A stretch of 64,000 nucleotides of DNA from Methylotuvimicrobium alcaliphilum 20Z (GTDB lineage: Bacteria > Pseudomonadota > Gammaproteobacteria > Methylococcales > Methylomonadaceae). Under the pieces are notes generated by a model that was not told the DNA's origin, made no database searches, and was given only the letters and a program-made list of their open reading frames with translations. The stretch lies in NCBI RefSeq assembly GCF_000968535.2, contig NC_016112.1, forward strand, positions 1,612,001 to 1,676,000. The letters run 5' to 3'. This document shows positions 1-9,181 of the stretch, piece by piece (the first letter of the stretch is position 1; each line of letters starts with the position of its first letter). Position numbers and translations under genes: made by a program.

Positions 1-1
1 G

Positions 2-1369
2 AAGGGCGAGGAAGAAAGCGCATGGGTAACCGCGATTACTCCCGGTTTTTTTGTTAACGGTCAATCGGGCCGTTATAACCTAAATCTGAATTACCGATTG
101 CAAAGTATTTATAATGCCGGCGGCGATTCCGACATCGATTTGAATCACCAATTACAATTTAACAGCAACTACATCGTTTCGCCGGGGCGATTTTTTGTTC
201 AGTCTCGTAGCTCCATCAGTCAGCAAAATATTTCCAACACGCGGATTGTCAGCGATAACTTTACCGGCGATAGAAGCAATACTTCAACGATTTCAACATT
301 TGGGATCGCTCCGACATGGACTCCAAGGTTCGGAAGCTATGCTAACGGTATGGCACGAGCGAGTTACGATAGGGTAAGTTCCAGCGAAGGCCCCTTGTCC
401 GATACCGATAGTTTTTCGCAAAATGTCATGCTGAATAGCGGCAGGTATTTTTCGAAAGTGGGTTGGCGTTTAAATTTCAATAATAGAATCAACCGAAACA
501 GTAGCGGCGAAGAAATACGCTTTCAAGATTCCAATGCTTTACTTCGATACAATCTGAATAGAAAATTTAGCTTGATCGCGCAAGGCGGGTATGCAAACAA
601 CGACTTTCGGTCGACTACCGGATTCAGCCGAAACGGCTTTTATTATAATTTCGGCGGACAATGGAGACCAAGCCAACGATTCAGCGTATCGGCGGGCTAT
701 GGCAACAACTCTTATGTAACCGTTTTTATTTCGCCGTTCCAGCGCCTGCAATGGACGACGACTTATCGTAATAATGATGTCGGTACTAATACCGGCAATG
801 TTTGGCAAACCAACCTGCGTTATTTTACGCCTCAATCAGTTGTTAATTTAACTTATAACGAGGATACCACCACAGTTCAGCAGGTGTTGTTCGAAGAACA
901 AATCATTCCGTTTGAGGATGAGTTCGGTGAGCCTATCAATGACGCAGACGGTAATCCGATTCTTTTTAATATCGCTTTGCCGAATTTGATTGACGATGTT
1001 TTTGTCAGAAGAAGAGGGCAGCTCTCGTATTCTTACCGCACCGGTAAAAGCATTCTTAGTGCAAATGTTTTCACTGAAAGAAGAACGTTTCAAGAGAGTC
1101 AAGTCAAGGACGAAGTTTACGGTATCAGAGGTACTTGGATGTGGCGATTCATGCCCAGAACCAATACCTTTTTAAGTTCCGGTTACCAGGTGACCGACAC
1201 CGATTTTTCAACGGACAACCGCTTCGACGTAGCTTTTCGAGTACAAAGAAGCATCTTGAGGCAATTGAACGGTAACATTGAATATCGTTATATCAATCAA
1301 AATTCAAACAGCAATATCAATAGTTTCGATGAGAATCGTATTACACTGAATTTGATGGCGTTTTTCTAA
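2..1369 (+). CDS. XrtA/PEP-CTERM-associated outer membrane beta-barrel protein, 5' truncated
   Basis: The reading frame is open from base 2, so the gene starts before the window; about 455 residues are visible. The sequence is full of alternating polar/aromatic strands (for example NLNLNYRL near the window start) and ends in a short hydrophobic strand finishing in FF, as outer-membrane barrels do. It fits the TIGR03016-type putative outer membrane protein of exosortase-A loci, thought to help export a polysaccharide. The three following genes belong to the same locus type, which supports the call. The signal peptide is outside the window. The family assignment rests on context and recognition of the sequence style, not on a search. 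Confidence 0.75.
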   Translation, partial: KGEEESAWVTAITPGFFVNGQSGRYNLNLNYRLQSIYNAGGDSDIDLNHQLQFNSNYIVSPGRFFVQSRSSISQQNISNTRIVSDNFTGDRSNTSTISTFGIAPTWTPRFGSYANGMARASYDRVSSSEGPLSDTDSFSQNVMLNSGRYFSKVGWRLNFNNRINRNSSGEEIRFQDSNALLRYNLNRKFSLIAQGGYANNDFRSTTGFSRNGFYYNFGGQWRPSQRFSVSAGYGNNSYVTVFISPFQRLQWTTTYRNNDVGTNTGNVWQTNLRYFTPQSVVNLTYNEDTTTVQQVLFEEQIIPFEDEFGEPINDADGNPILFNIALPNLIDDVFVRRRGQLSYSYRTGKSILSANVFTERRTFQESQVKDEVYGIRGTWMWRFMPRTNTFLSSGYQVTDTDFSTDNRFDVAFRVQRSILRQLNGNIEYRYINQNSNSNINSFDENRITLNLMAFF

Positions 1370-1392
1370 ATTTAAGGGTAACTGGTCTTTCA

Positions 1393-2250
1393 ATGGGGAA
1401 TAATAAAATAACGAATGCGATGACCGTCGATGTAGAGGATTATTTTCAAGTCTCCGCGTTTGAGAAAACGATTGCCAAATCCGAATGGGAAACATTGCCG
1501 CAACGGGCGGATTACAATACGCATCGTTTCTTGGATTTATTCGAAAAACACAATATTAAAGCGACTTTTTTTACTCTCGGTTGGGTTGCCGAGCGGCATC
1601 CGTCATTGATACAAAGAATCGTCAAGGAAGGCCATGAGCTAGCCTGTCACGGTTATGATCATATTCGAGTCACCGAACTCGATCCCGAGCAATTTCGAAA
1701 CGATGTCGTCAAAACCAAAAAAATGCTGGAAGATATCGGCGGCCGGGAGGTGATCGGTTACCGGGCGCCGAGTTATTCGATCGGCGCGAGTAATCCTTGG
1801 GCGCACAATATTCTCGCTGAAGTCGGATTCAGATATAGTTCCAGCGTCTATCCGGTCAAGCATGATTTATACGGTATGCCGGAAGCGCCGCGGTTTATGT
1901 ACGAACCGATCGAGGGTAAAAATTTCAAGGAAATTCCGATTACCACGTTGCCATTAGCCGGTAAGAATTGGCCGTGCGGCGGCGGCGGTTTTTTCAGGTT
2001 CTACCCTTATTTTTTATCCAAATGGGCCTTCAACGTCATTAATCAAAAAGAACATCAGCCCGGAATTTTTTATTGCCATCCTTGGGAAATCGACCCCGAA
2101 CAACCGAGACAGAAAAACGTGAGTTTCAAATCGAAATTCCGGCATTATTTGAATCTCGATAAAATGGAAGGGCGCATCGTCAATCTGCTCCACGATTTTT
2201 CTTGGGATACGATGTCAAACGTTTTTCTCAATATCGATAAAGGCCGATGA
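1393..2250 (+). CDS. XrtA system polysaccharide deacetylase
   Basis: 285 residues, NodB-homology carbohydrate deacetylase. The N-terminus has the metal/catalytic motif TVDVEDYFQ (about residues 11-19), followed by TFFTLGWVAERHP and the second motif ELACHGYDH (His pair binding the metal), then RAPSYSIG. The C-terminal part (about 190-285) with CHPWEID matches the DUF3473 extension of the deacetylases in PEP-CTERM/exosortase-A polysaccharide loci (TIGR03006). It probably removes acetyl groups from an exopolysaccharide. It starts 23 nt after the barrel gene stops and is followed after 30 nt by the FemAB-like gene, so all are likely co-transcribed. Confidence 0.9.
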   Translation: MGNNKITNAMTVDVEDYFQVSAFEKTIAKSEWETLPQRADYNTHRFLDLFEKHNIKATFFTLGWVAERHPSLIQRIVKEGHELACHGYDHIRVTELDPEQFRNDVVKTKKMLEDIGGREVIGYRAPSYSIGASNPWAHNILAEVGFRYSSSVYPVKHDLYGMPEAPRFMYEPIEGKNFKEIPITTLPLAGKNWPCGGGGFFRFYPYFLSKWAFNVINQKEHQPGIFYCHPWEIDPEQPRQKNVSFKSKFRHYLNLDKMEGRIVNLLHDFSWDTMSNVFLNIDKGR

Positions 2251-2280
2251 GCCGCTCTTATTCCTTTACTTCATCAAACA

Positions 2281-3300
2281 ATGCTCAAATTACTGGACTC
2301 TGACAACTATAAAAAATGGGACGCCTTCGTAGAGCAGCAAGCGGACGCCACTTTTTTTCATCTATCCGGCTGGAAAGACGTCATAGAACGAGCCTTCGGT
2401 CATAAGACATATTTCTACTATATTGAAAAAAACGGTAAGGTCACAGGAATATTACCGTTGTCCCAAATTAAAAGTCCGCTGTTCGGGCATGCTTTGTGTT
2501 CGCTATCGTTTTGCGTTTACGGCGGTATAGTCGCCGAGGACGAAGAAAGTTATGCCATGCTCGATCAAGAAGCCTGTCGTTTGGCCGAGCAATTGAATGT
2601 CGATTATCTGGAAATGCGAAACCGGGTTCAAAAATCGCCGGATCGTCCCTACAAAGAACTCTATGTAACTTTTCGAAAGACGCTCGATCCGGACCCTGAA
2701 AAGAACATGCAGGCGATTCCGCGTAAACAACGTGCGATGATCCGTAAAGGTATCAATGCAGGTTTGGTGAGCGTTATCGATCAAGACCTCGAACGTTTTT
2801 ATCAAGCGTATTCGGAAAGCGTCAGAAACCTCGGTACGCCGGTTTTTGCCAAAAAATATTTCCAAATTTTGCAGGATGTCTTTAAGGATCAATGCGAGAT
2901 ATTGACGGTCGAAAAGGACGGTCAGCTGATTGCCAGTGTCATGAGTTTTTATTTTAAGGATGAAATACTGCCTTATTACGGCGGCGGTACCGATCAAGCT
3001 AGAGCGGTGCAAGGTAACGATTTCATGTATTGGGAAGTAATGCGACGGGCCGTCGACAAAGGCGTAAAGATATTCGATTACGGCCGCAGTAAAATCGGTA
3101 CCGGTTCCTACCGTTTTAAAAAGCATTGGGGCTTTGAGCCCGAGCCGTTATTTTACGAGTTTCATTTGGTCAAGGCTGAACGATTGCCCGATATCAATCC
3201 GCTGAATCCGAAATATCGTCTGTTTATCGCGGCCTGGAAACGTTTACCTTTGCCAATCAGCCAGATCGTCGGGCCTTGGCTATCGAAAGATTTGGGGTGA
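2281..3300 (+). CDS. FemAB-family protein of the XrtA/PEP-CTERM locus
   Basis: 339 residues with a GNAT-like fold of the FemAB type. The N-terminus WDAFVEQQADATFFHLSGW and the later YYGGGTDQAR and FDYGRSK..TGSYRFKKHWGF segments are typical of the TIGR03019 proteins found beside exosortase A. FemAB enzymes use aminoacyl-tRNA to add residues to peptidoglycan; the substrate of this branch is not established, and a role in modifying the exopolysaccharide or surface layer is inference. It lies in a same-strand series with the deacetylase upstream and the glycosyltransferase 3 nt downstream. Confidence 0.85.
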   Translation: MLKLLDSDNYKKWDAFVEQQADATFFHLSGWKDVIERAFGHKTYFYYIEKNGKVTGILPLSQIKSPLFGHALCSLSFCVYGGIVAEDEESYAMLDQEACRLAEQLNVDYLEMRNRVQKSPDRPYKELYVTFRKTLDPDPEKNMQAIPRKQRAMIRKGINAGLVSVIDQDLERFYQAYSESVRNLGTPVFAKKYFQILQDVFKDQCEILTVEKDGQLIASVMSFYFKDEILPYYGGGTDQARAVQGNDFMYWEVMRRAVDKGVKIFDYGRSKIGTGSYRFKKHWGFEPEPLFYEFHLVKAERLPDINPLNPKYRLFIAAWKRLPLPISQIVGPWLSKDLG

Positions 3301-3303
3301 TGT

Positions 3304-4497
3304 ATGAGGGAAAATTTATTATTTTTGGTTCATCGTATTCCCTATCCGCCGAATAAAGGCGATAAAATCCGCTCGTTTCATTTTCTTAAGGCCTTATCGC
3401 AGCGGTATCAAATCTTTTTGGGTAGCTTCATTGATGATCCAAATGATTGGCAGTATGCCGACACGGTCAAAAATTACTGTCAAGAATCCTGCATCGAATC
3501 GTTAGATCCGTTGCAATCCAAAATCAAAAGCCTTACCGGGTTATTGACCTGCAAGGCCCTAAGTCTGCCTTATTACAAGAATCCTAAGCTCCAGCAATGG
3601 GTGAATGACGTCATCGAGCGCCATCAGATTCGCAAAGTGTTGATTTTTTCGTCGGTCATGGGGCAATATGTCCTTAATCGTGAAGATTTGACGCTGATCG
3701 CCGATTATGTCGACGTCGATTCGGATAAATGGCGGCAATATGCCGAGAAAAAAACTTGGCCGGAAAGCTGGATCTATCGGCGCGAGTCCGAACGCTTGCT
3801 CGAATTTGAGAAACAATTAATCTCTCAAGCCAAAGCCGGTTTTTTTGTTTCCGAACAAGAAGCTGGTTTATTTAAAACCTTGGCTCCGGAATTCGAGGAT
3901 CGCATCGGTTCGGTCAATAACGGCGTCGATACCAATTATTTTTCGCCGGATCATGCATTCGACTCTCCGTATCGCCCTGAAAGCCAAGTATTAGCGTTTA
4001 CCGGCGCGATGGATTATTGGGCCAATGTCGATGCGGTTAAATGGTTTGCCGAAAAGGTATTTCCGGCCATTCGGAAAAAACACCCCAATACCGAATTTTA
4101 TATTGTCGGTTCCAAGCCGACCAAGGACGTGTTGTCGCTTGCCCAAATAGACGGTGTCGTCGTGACCGGTAGTGTAGACGATGTCCGCCCCTTTATCGCG
4201 CATGCCGATTTGGTCGTGACGCCTTTGCGTATTGCGCGAGGCATTCAAAATAAAGTGCTGGAAGCAATGGCCATGGCTAAACCCGTCATTGCGACATCGA
4301 TGGCGATTGAAGGCATTCCGGTCAATGACAGTTTGAATGTCGCGATAATCGACGATGTACAGCCGTTCGCCGATCGAGTGTGTGAGGCGCTTGCCCAGGG
4401 TAAAGGAGGCAAGCGGTCGGAAAACAATCGGCGGTTCGTGCTGGAGAATTTCAGTTGGCAAACGTCGACCGACCGATTGCTCGAGTTGATCGGTTGA
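3304..4497 (+). CDS. XrtA-locus sugar transferase, GT4-like (TIGR03087 type)
   Basis: 397 residues, GT-B glycosyltransferase. The N-terminal Rossmann domain begins LFLVHRIPYPPNKGDKIRS, a hallmark of this subgroup. The C-terminal nucleotide-sugar domain contains FTGAMDYWANVDAVKWF, FYIVGSKP, VTGSVDDVRPFI and the ..GIQNKVLEAMAMAKPVIAT motif with the conserved glutamate that contacts the nucleotide sugar. It probably adds a sugar during assembly of the exosortase-linked exopolysaccharide on the cytoplasmic side. It follows the FemAB-like gene by 3 nt and is the last gene of the block; nearly 900 bp of repeat-rich DNA follows. Confidence 0.9.
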   Translation: MRENLLFLVHRIPYPPNKGDKIRSFHFLKALSQRYQIFLGSFIDDPNDWQYADTVKNYCQESCIESLDPLQSKIKSLTGLLTCKALSLPYYKNPKLQQWVNDVIERHQIRKVLIFSSVMGQYVLNREDLTLIADYVDVDSDKWRQYAEKKTWPESWIYRRESERLLEFEKQLISQAKAGFFVSEQEAGLFKTLAPEFEDRIGSVNNGVDTNYFSPDHAFDSPYRPESQVLAFTGAMDYWANVDAVKWFAEKVFPAIRKKHPNTEFYIVGSKPTKDVLSLAQIDGVVVTGSVDDVRPFIAHADLVVTPLRIARGIQNKVLEAMAMAKPVIATSMAIEGIPVNDSLNVAIIDDVQPFADRVCEALAQGKGGKRSENNRRFVLENFSWQTSTDRLLELIG

Positions 4498-4570
4498 TCC
4501 TATAAAATAGTTTTTGTCGACGAAGCATACGAAAATCACGAAATATTTTCAATTACGCCCCCCTTCAAGC

Positions 4571-4747
4571 TATAGGTATCTACATAAGTTCTCAGCTTTA
4601 TAAAACAATTAGTTAAGTTAATTTTTCTGTAATCTAGGATAAAAAAGTAGACTAAAAACTTCAATTTTTAGTCCCTATCTTCATAAAAATCAGAAGAAGC
4701 TTTATAACAACATGATTTTAAAAGATAAAGATGTGTAGATACTTATG
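4571..4747. repeat. 177-bp AT-rich MITE-like element with 9-bp flanking duplication
   Basis: The ends form imperfect inverted repeats: TATAGGTATCTACATAAG at the left, and the reverse complement of the right end reads CATAAGTATCTACACATC. The element is flanked on both sides by the 9-bp direct repeat CCTTCAAGC (4562-4570 and 4748-4756), the pattern of a target-site duplication. Inside is a 9-bp-stem hairpin (GACTAAAAA/TTTTTAGTC). It has no coding capacity, so it would need a transposase in trans. No second copy was seen in this window. Confidence 0.7.
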
Positions 4748-4828
4748 CCTTCAAGCCCAGGGCAAACGCATTATACTCAGCGTAGATCAAAATTCGGCAC
4801 AGAGGTGTCCGTCAAAGGACGTCGTGAA

Positions 4829-4894
4829 CCTAGCATCTAAATTTATCCAAGATAGTTAACCATAGCCAATGGGCTATGGAATTTAGGTGCTGGG
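4829..4894. repeat. Nested inverted-repeat module (family B) inside family A copy 1
   Basis: The right arm is AATTTAGGTGCTGGG; the left arm CCTAGCATCTAAATT is a diverged inverse of it. TGAA stands on both sides (4825-4828 and 4895-4898), and uninterrupted family A copies have only one TGAA/TTCA at this place. It is therefore read as an insertion with a 4-bp target duplication. Confidence 0.75.
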
Positions 4895-4916
4895 TGAATA
4901 CATCCCTGTAGGCTCT

Positions 4917-5018
4917 GGTTTAATCCAGTCCTCAGGCTCAAGCGGCCTCCCAATGAACTTGGTACAGCTTAAAGCTTAAAGTATTTCCTGGCTAAAAGTC
5001 ATTTAAATTAATCATACA
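4917..5018. repeat. 102-bp insert (family C) inside family A copy 1
   Basis: This segment separates two copies of AGGCTCT (4910-4916 and 5019-5025), where uninterrupted family A copies have one. A 95-bp version lies at 53598-53692 in the same position and orientation. The 7-bp difference is one CTTAAAG unit, which is doubled here. No open frame. Confidence 0.7.
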
Positions 5019-5114
5019 AGGCTCTATGCCAGACCCTCTCCTAGCGTTAGGTGAGGGGCCGCACACCCCAGTGCCTCCTCAGGCACTGCCGAAATTTGAA
5101 GTACGAAAGGTATA

Positions 5115-5379
5115 AAAAACTATGGAAAATTAAATAGTTAAGATATTCCTTTTTTCTAGTTAACTATAAGATCTAAATAAGGCTTTGTGTCGCTATCGCG
5201 ACGCTTATGTGTAGTCGGTTCGCGGACCGTCAGCCGCGATACTGCTACGAAACCCATCCATGGGTTTTCGCCCTTGTTTTAAATGCAGTGGTCTGAATAA
5301 TGACTTCAACTTTTATCACATACAGAGCCTTATAAAAGCTAGCAAACCACAGCAAACCAATTCTCTGCGCGAGTAATTT
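5115..5379. other. Intergenic stretch without a gene
   Basis: 265 bp between family A copy 1 and the stop of the CNNM gene. It contains small palindromes, including AAACCCATCCATGGGTTT near 5250, but no supported frame and no recognised RNA. The same CATCCATGGG motif appears near 28985. Confidence 0.5.
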
Positions 5380-6585
5380 TTAAGTCTTCAACGGCGGGGC
5401 AGGTTGGGCGATTTTGCGCAATAAACGTCCGAGTAAATCCGAGCCGGTAATGATGCGGCGTTGATTATCTTCCCAAACCAAGATCAAATCCTCGTCGATG
5501 ACGTCGTCGCCCGGTTTTTCAGAGCGAACGGTAAGGCGGTGCAGTACTTGGCCGAGCGGTTGGGTTGAATCGAACACGACTAGCGGATGGTGGCAGAGCG
5601 TTTGCGGATCGAATGGCGTAGCTCCGAATAAAGCTCTGCGTAAGAAGGTTGGTGCGCTCAGTATTCTACGAGGCTCGCCGCGGTCGTCGACCAGCACGAC
5701 CCATTTTTTACCGGAGGCGGCAACTTTTTGTAAAAATGGGTCGTCGGCATTGCGTTGTAATGTTGGGAACACCGGACGGCCGTCACGAAACGGCAAGTTA
5801 ATCACGCTGCGCGGGTCGAGCGGTTCGCCTTCCTGGCTGACCGGTATGTCATCGAGTTTCAGAAAATTGATCGCGCCGGTGGCTTCGATTTGGCTGATTT
5901 CGGTATCGATTTCTCGCGCGTGAAGCTCAAGCAATTGATGCACCTCATGTTCTCTCAACCAAGGAATGCCTTCTTGGCCGATCCAGGCATCAAGAAGTTT
6001 GCCCGATGGCCAAGCCAACGGCCACAGTAAGACTTGATAAAAGCGTAATAAAGGCGTCAGGAAACCCGCCACGCGTAGCGCATGACGCGAAAAATAAGCT
6101 TGAGGGACGATTTCGCCGAATAGTGTGATCACAACGGTCGAGAAGAAAAACGCCGATAAACCGAACAATACCGAATCGGCCAATAGGGTTAACAAGACAT
6201 TGACCGAGACGTTACCCCACAAAATAGCGGTCAGGGTAAAGTTGGAATTCCGGCGTAACGCCAAAACCCGGCGGGCATTTCGGTCGCCTTTTTCGGCGGC
6301 GGTTTCGAGATGCAAACGGCTCAAGCTGAATATCGCCAGATTCAGTCCCGATAATGACGCCGATTGCGAAAGGCAAATGACGATGCCGGTCCAAATAAAT
6401 AGCGGGCTTAACGGCCATGCGTCGGCGAATGCAATAGCGTCGAGCGTCTCTTGCCAACCGTATAAAACGACTTGCCATGCTTCGGGATCAAGAGCGTCGG
6501 TTCGTAAGCCCGCCAAGACAAATGTGATAATTGCCAGCAGGATGGCGGTCAGGGTCCCGGAATGGCGGGCTTTAATATGTAGCAT
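5380..6585 (-). CDS. CNNM-type transmembrane protein with CBS-like domain
   Basis: About 401 residues from the ATG at 6585, chosen over an upstream in-frame start because AAAGGAA stands just before it and the membrane domain begins soon after. Residues about 10-180 form the DUF21/CNNM membrane domain (hydrophobic spans around AILLAIITFVLAG and LFIWTGIVICLS; LFGEIVPQAYFSRHA is typical). The rest resembles the cytoplasmic CBS-pair region. Relatives (CorC/YfjD/HlyC group) act in Mg2+/Co2+ efflux or membrane homeostasis. It starts 11 nt after the flavocytochrome gene stops, so the two are probably co-transcribed. The substrate is unknown. Confidence 0.8.
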   Translation of the reverse strand: MLHIKARHSGTLTAILLAIITFVLAGLRTDALDPEAWQVVLYGWQETLDAIAFADAWPLSPLFIWTGIVICLSQSASLSGLNLAIFSLSRLHLETAAEKGDRNARRVLALRRNSNFTLTAILWGNVSVNVLLTLLADSVLFGLSAFFFSTVVITLFGEIVPQAYFSRHALRVAGFLTPLLRFYQVLLWPLAWPSGKLLDAWIGQEGIPWLREHEVHQLLELHAREIDTEISQIEATGAINFLKLDDIPVSQEGEPLDPRSVINLPFRDGRPVFPTLQRNADDPFLQKVAASGKKWVVLVDDRGEPRRILSAPTFLRRALFGATPFDPQTLCHHPLVVFDSTQPLGQVLHRLTVRSEKPGDDVIDEDLILVWEDNQRRIITGSDLLGRLLRKIAQPAPPLKT

Positions 6586-6596
6586 CGGCGATTCCT

Positions 6597-7919
6597 TTAG
6601 ACGAGGTTGAAACGTTCCGAATAAACCCGGTTGAGTGCGGCTCCCCGGGCGATCAAAATCGGTTCGACACTGTCCATCATCGGCGGCGGGCCGCACAGAA
6701 AATATTCGATCGACTCGTTATCATCGGGTAGATGACGGGCGAGTAAATCCTCATCGACGTAGCCGGTCTCGCCGCTCCAATCTTCCGGTGGATTTGTAAT
6801 GACGTACACCAAGGTTAACGGCAATTGGGCGGCCATCTCATCTAACTCTTCTCGAAAGAGGATGGCTTCGGCATCCGAACAGGCATAAATCAGCCATAAA
6901 GGAGAATGAGCGCCCAGCTCGCGGTAGGTTCTCAACATGCTGATAATCGGCGTGATGCCGACGCCGCCGGCAATGAATACAGTAGCGCGCGAGCGAGTCG
7001 CATCGTGAAAGAATACGCCGTAAGGGCCTTCCAGCCAAGCGCGGGTGCCCGGTTTAACTTCACTTAGTCCGCTGGTGAAGTCGCCGAGCGCCTTGGCGGT
7101 AATCTCCAATCGTTCCGGATGGGCTGCGCTCGAGCAAATCGAAAAAGGGTGTTGTTGGAGCGAAAACGGTGAATCGCCTAGCGTCAACCAGGTAAATTGT
7201 CCGGGCCGAAATTTCATTCCAGCGTGGCCTTCGGCCTCGAACACCAAGGTCGTGGCTTGATCGGTTTCAGCTTTGGCTTCAATGACGCGCCACGGCTGCC
7301 GGAGCATTCTTAGGGGGCGCAGAAGGCGGGACTCGATAATCAATAGTAGCGACAATCCGATCAGGCACGCCAAGACCGCTTTTTTCCAATCCTGAGCGAA
7401 ATAGTTGTTGACCAGCAGTGCGTGCCCGAGTCCGCCAACAATGATCAGCAGTGGCAAGATTCCGTGAATGAGGCGCCATAGCTCGTAGGGCAACCGGAAT
7501 TTCGTTCGCCACAGAGAGCTTGTGACTAAGAATAGGGCGGCGACGACGACGAAACCTAAAGCCGCGGCGCGTAAAAAATTGACTCGAGGGTCGATATAAA
7601 GAAGCAGATAGCCCGGATCTGCGATGAACATCGCTGCCGGATGTGATAGCACTAATAAGAGGGCGAAGATGCCGAGTTGGCGATGGAATTGCAGGATATT
7701 GTCCATACCGGCGCCTTGAGCAAACCAGCGTTGGCGTCCTGAAATAACGGATTGCATTGCCAGAACGCCGAGCGCGAGAGCGCCGAGCAGTGCGCCGAAT
7801 TCGGCCGCGAATGGACGTGCCGGCGGCGCTTGAAAGCCGATCGCTAGTATCATCGGAAGAAGCACTGTGCCCAAATAGACGACGATCCACGTCAGCGCTT
7901 GTCGGAAACCGTATTTCAT
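6597..7919 (-). CDS. Ferric-reductase-like transmembrane NAD(P)H:flavin oxidoreductase
   Basis: About 440 residues from the ATG at 7919 (GAGGA lies 5-10 nt upstream). The N-terminal half holds about six membrane helices of the ferric-reductase-like domain with candidate haem histidines in FHRQLG, LSHPA, LIHGILP and GHALL. The C-terminal half is a ferredoxin-NADP reductase module: RPGQFTWLTLG and HPFSICSS for FAD, FIAGGVGITPIISMLR for NAD(P), and the terminal CGPPPMMDS motif. It moves electrons from NAD(P)H across the membrane to an acceptor that cannot be told from sequence. It shares an operon with the CNNM protein, which hints at metal or redox homeostasis (inference). Confidence 0.85.
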   Translation of the reverse strand: MKYGFRQALTWIVVYLGTVLLPMILAIGFQAPPARPFAAEFGALLGALALGVLAMQSVISGRQRWFAQGAGMDNILQFHRQLGIFALLLVLSHPAAMFIADPGYLLLYIDPRVNFLRAAALGFVVVAALFLVTSSLWRTKFRLPYELWRLIHGILPLLIIVGGLGHALLVNNYFAQDWKKAVLACLIGLSLLLIIESRLLRPLRMLRQPWRVIEAKAETDQATTLVFEAEGHAGMKFRPGQFTWLTLGDSPFSLQQHPFSICSSAAHPERLEITAKALGDFTSGLSEVKPGTRAWLEGPYGVFFHDATRSRATVFIAGGVGITPIISMLRTYRELGAHSPLWLIYACSDAEAILFREELDEMAAQLPLTLVYVITNPPEDWSGETGYVDEDLLARHLPDDNESIEYFLCGPPPMMDSVEPILIARGAALNRVYSERFNLV

Positions 7920-7970
7920 TTGTGTGTCCTCATGGATAATCGACAAATAACGGCGTCAACCATCGGCTTT

Positions 7971-8203
7971 TATACCTTTTGCACTTCAAATTTCGGCATT
8001 AGCCTCAGGAGTTGTTGGAGCTTGTTCGGCTCGACGGCGCCTATCAGTCTAACGACCGCACTCTCTTGGTTTTGTGTACTTTAACAGTAATTCGGCAGTT
8101 TAACCATGAAGCACATGAACTTCATAAAGGACTTCAAGAAAATACCTAAATATTCTCGCTAATCTATTCGATGAGCGAAATTTTTATGCAAACCATCAGC
8201 AAG
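7971..8203. repeat. Family A end fragment plus FHHEE-type repeat fragment
   Basis: A single family A end (TATACCTTTTGCACTTCAAA) begins at 7971 and loses similarity after about 8010. Near 8098-8150 is a piece of another dispersed repeat, TTTAACCATGAAGCACATGA, which also appears in variants near 9664, 28557, 30526, 31170 and 58365. No gene is supported in this stretch. Confidence 0.55.
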
Positions 8204-9181
8204 TCATTCGGGTTCGGAATTCGCACTATTGCTAATCTGTATCAACTCTGCCGCGATACTGACTGCGATCTCCTCGGGCGTATGGCTATGGATCGGCAAG
8301 CCGATGGGACCTCGAATGCGTTGAAGCTCATCGGCCGACAGTGTTTCGGCAAGCTTGGCTTTGAGTTGGGCGATTTTTTTGCGGCTGCCCAATACGCCCA
8401 TATAGTCGACTTTTTTGCCGGCCAAGCACTCGGCTATTTTCTGGTCGGCATAATGACTATGCGTCATGATCAAGACATAGATCAGGCTGCCTTCCGGTAT
8501 CGCGGTGCCGATTTCGCGGTACGGCAGAGTCAACTTTTGCCGAGCATACACATTGCGCGTTAGGGTGTCGAGATTTTCGCGTTCGTCGATCACGGTGATG
8601 TCGAAATCGAGCGTCGCCAGGATTCTCGACAAGGCCAGACCGACATGACCGCCGCCGATGATATAAGCCTGTTTGGACCAACCGACGGATTCCTTATACC
8701 ACCAATCGTTGTCGCCCTGCCGGGTAAACCGGCACGACTCAGGCAAGGTCTGCGCGTCATCGAATGCGATACCGGCCGGCGACAGTGTCAACACGCCTTG
8801 CGGATTATCCGCCAAGCTTCGGAATAAGGCGGACTGATCTTGCCGGCAATTATACAGCAGAACGGTTTGTTCGCCGCCGCAGATCATGCCGGATGCTTCG
8901 CCGTCTCTTGTCGGATGATGCTGCAAGCGTCTCAGCCTCGGCTCTAAACCATCCTCTTGCAAGGCCGAACGGGCTTCTTTGAGCAAGGCGCTTTCAAGCG
9001 CACCGCCGCCGATCGTGCCGAAGCATTCGCCATGCGACGTCACCGCCATTTTCGCCCCTGGCTTGCCGGGCGAACTGCCATGACTTTCGACGACGATCAT
9101 GAGCATGACGGACCGATACCGTGTTAGCCGGTTCGCAAGCCAGTGCCATAAAGATTCCGATTTAGCCAAAGAATGCCTCAC
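8204..9181 (-). CDS. xdhC: XdhC/CoxI-family molybdenum enzyme maturation protein
   Basis: 325 residues. The N-terminal XdhC/CoxI domain shows VVESHGSSPGKPGAKM and the GTIGGGALESAL segment (about residues 55-70). The C-terminal domain has a Rossmann motif AYIIGGGHVGLALSRIL and ends with MGVLGSRKKIAQ and IGLPIHSHTPEEIAVSIAAELI, all typical. XdhC binds molybdenum cofactor, promotes its sulfuration and delivers it to xanthine dehydrogenase. It is the last gene of the ade-xdh operon and overlaps the membrane-protein gene by 20 nt, so translation is probably coupled. Confidence 0.93.
   Translation of the reverse strand: MRHSLAKSESLWHWLANRLTRYRSVMLMIVVESHGSSPGKPGAKMAVTSHGECFGTIGGGALESALLKEARSALQEDGLEPRLRRLQHHPTRDGEASGMICGGEQTVLLYNCRQDQSALFRSLADNPQGVLTLSPAGIAFDDAQTLPESCRFTRQGDNDWWYKESVGWSKQAYIIGGGHVGLALSRILATLDFDITVIDERENLDTLTRNVYARQKLTLPYREIGTAIPEGSLIYVLIMTHSHYADQKIAECLAGKKVDYMGVLGSRKKIAQLKAKLAETLSADELQRIRGPIGLPIHSHTPEEIAVSIAAELIQISNSANSEPE

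Larger units (their letters stand above)
4772..5114. repeat. Interspersed MITE-like element (family A), copy 1, with two nested insertions
   Basis: The left end is TATACTCAGCGTAGATCAAA. The right end, read in reverse complement, is TATACCTTTCGTACTTCAAA. These are the imperfect terminal inverted repeats shared by all family A copies. Within it lie a 66-bp nested inverted-repeat module at 4829-4894, flanked by TGAA, and a 102-bp segment at 4917-5018, flanked by AGGCTCT. A degraded CCTCACC-type hairpin follows near 5033-5060. Non-coding. Confidence 0.8.

Noticed and set aside
1-4497. An exosortase gene in the exopolysaccharide block
   Set aside because: None of the four genes is an exosortase; it is presumably outside the window, and the locus type is judged only from associated genes.
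6586-6696. 37-residue N-terminal extension of the CNNM protein
   Set aside because: It overlaps the flavocytochrome gene, lacks membrane character, and the ATG at 6585 has a good ribosome site.
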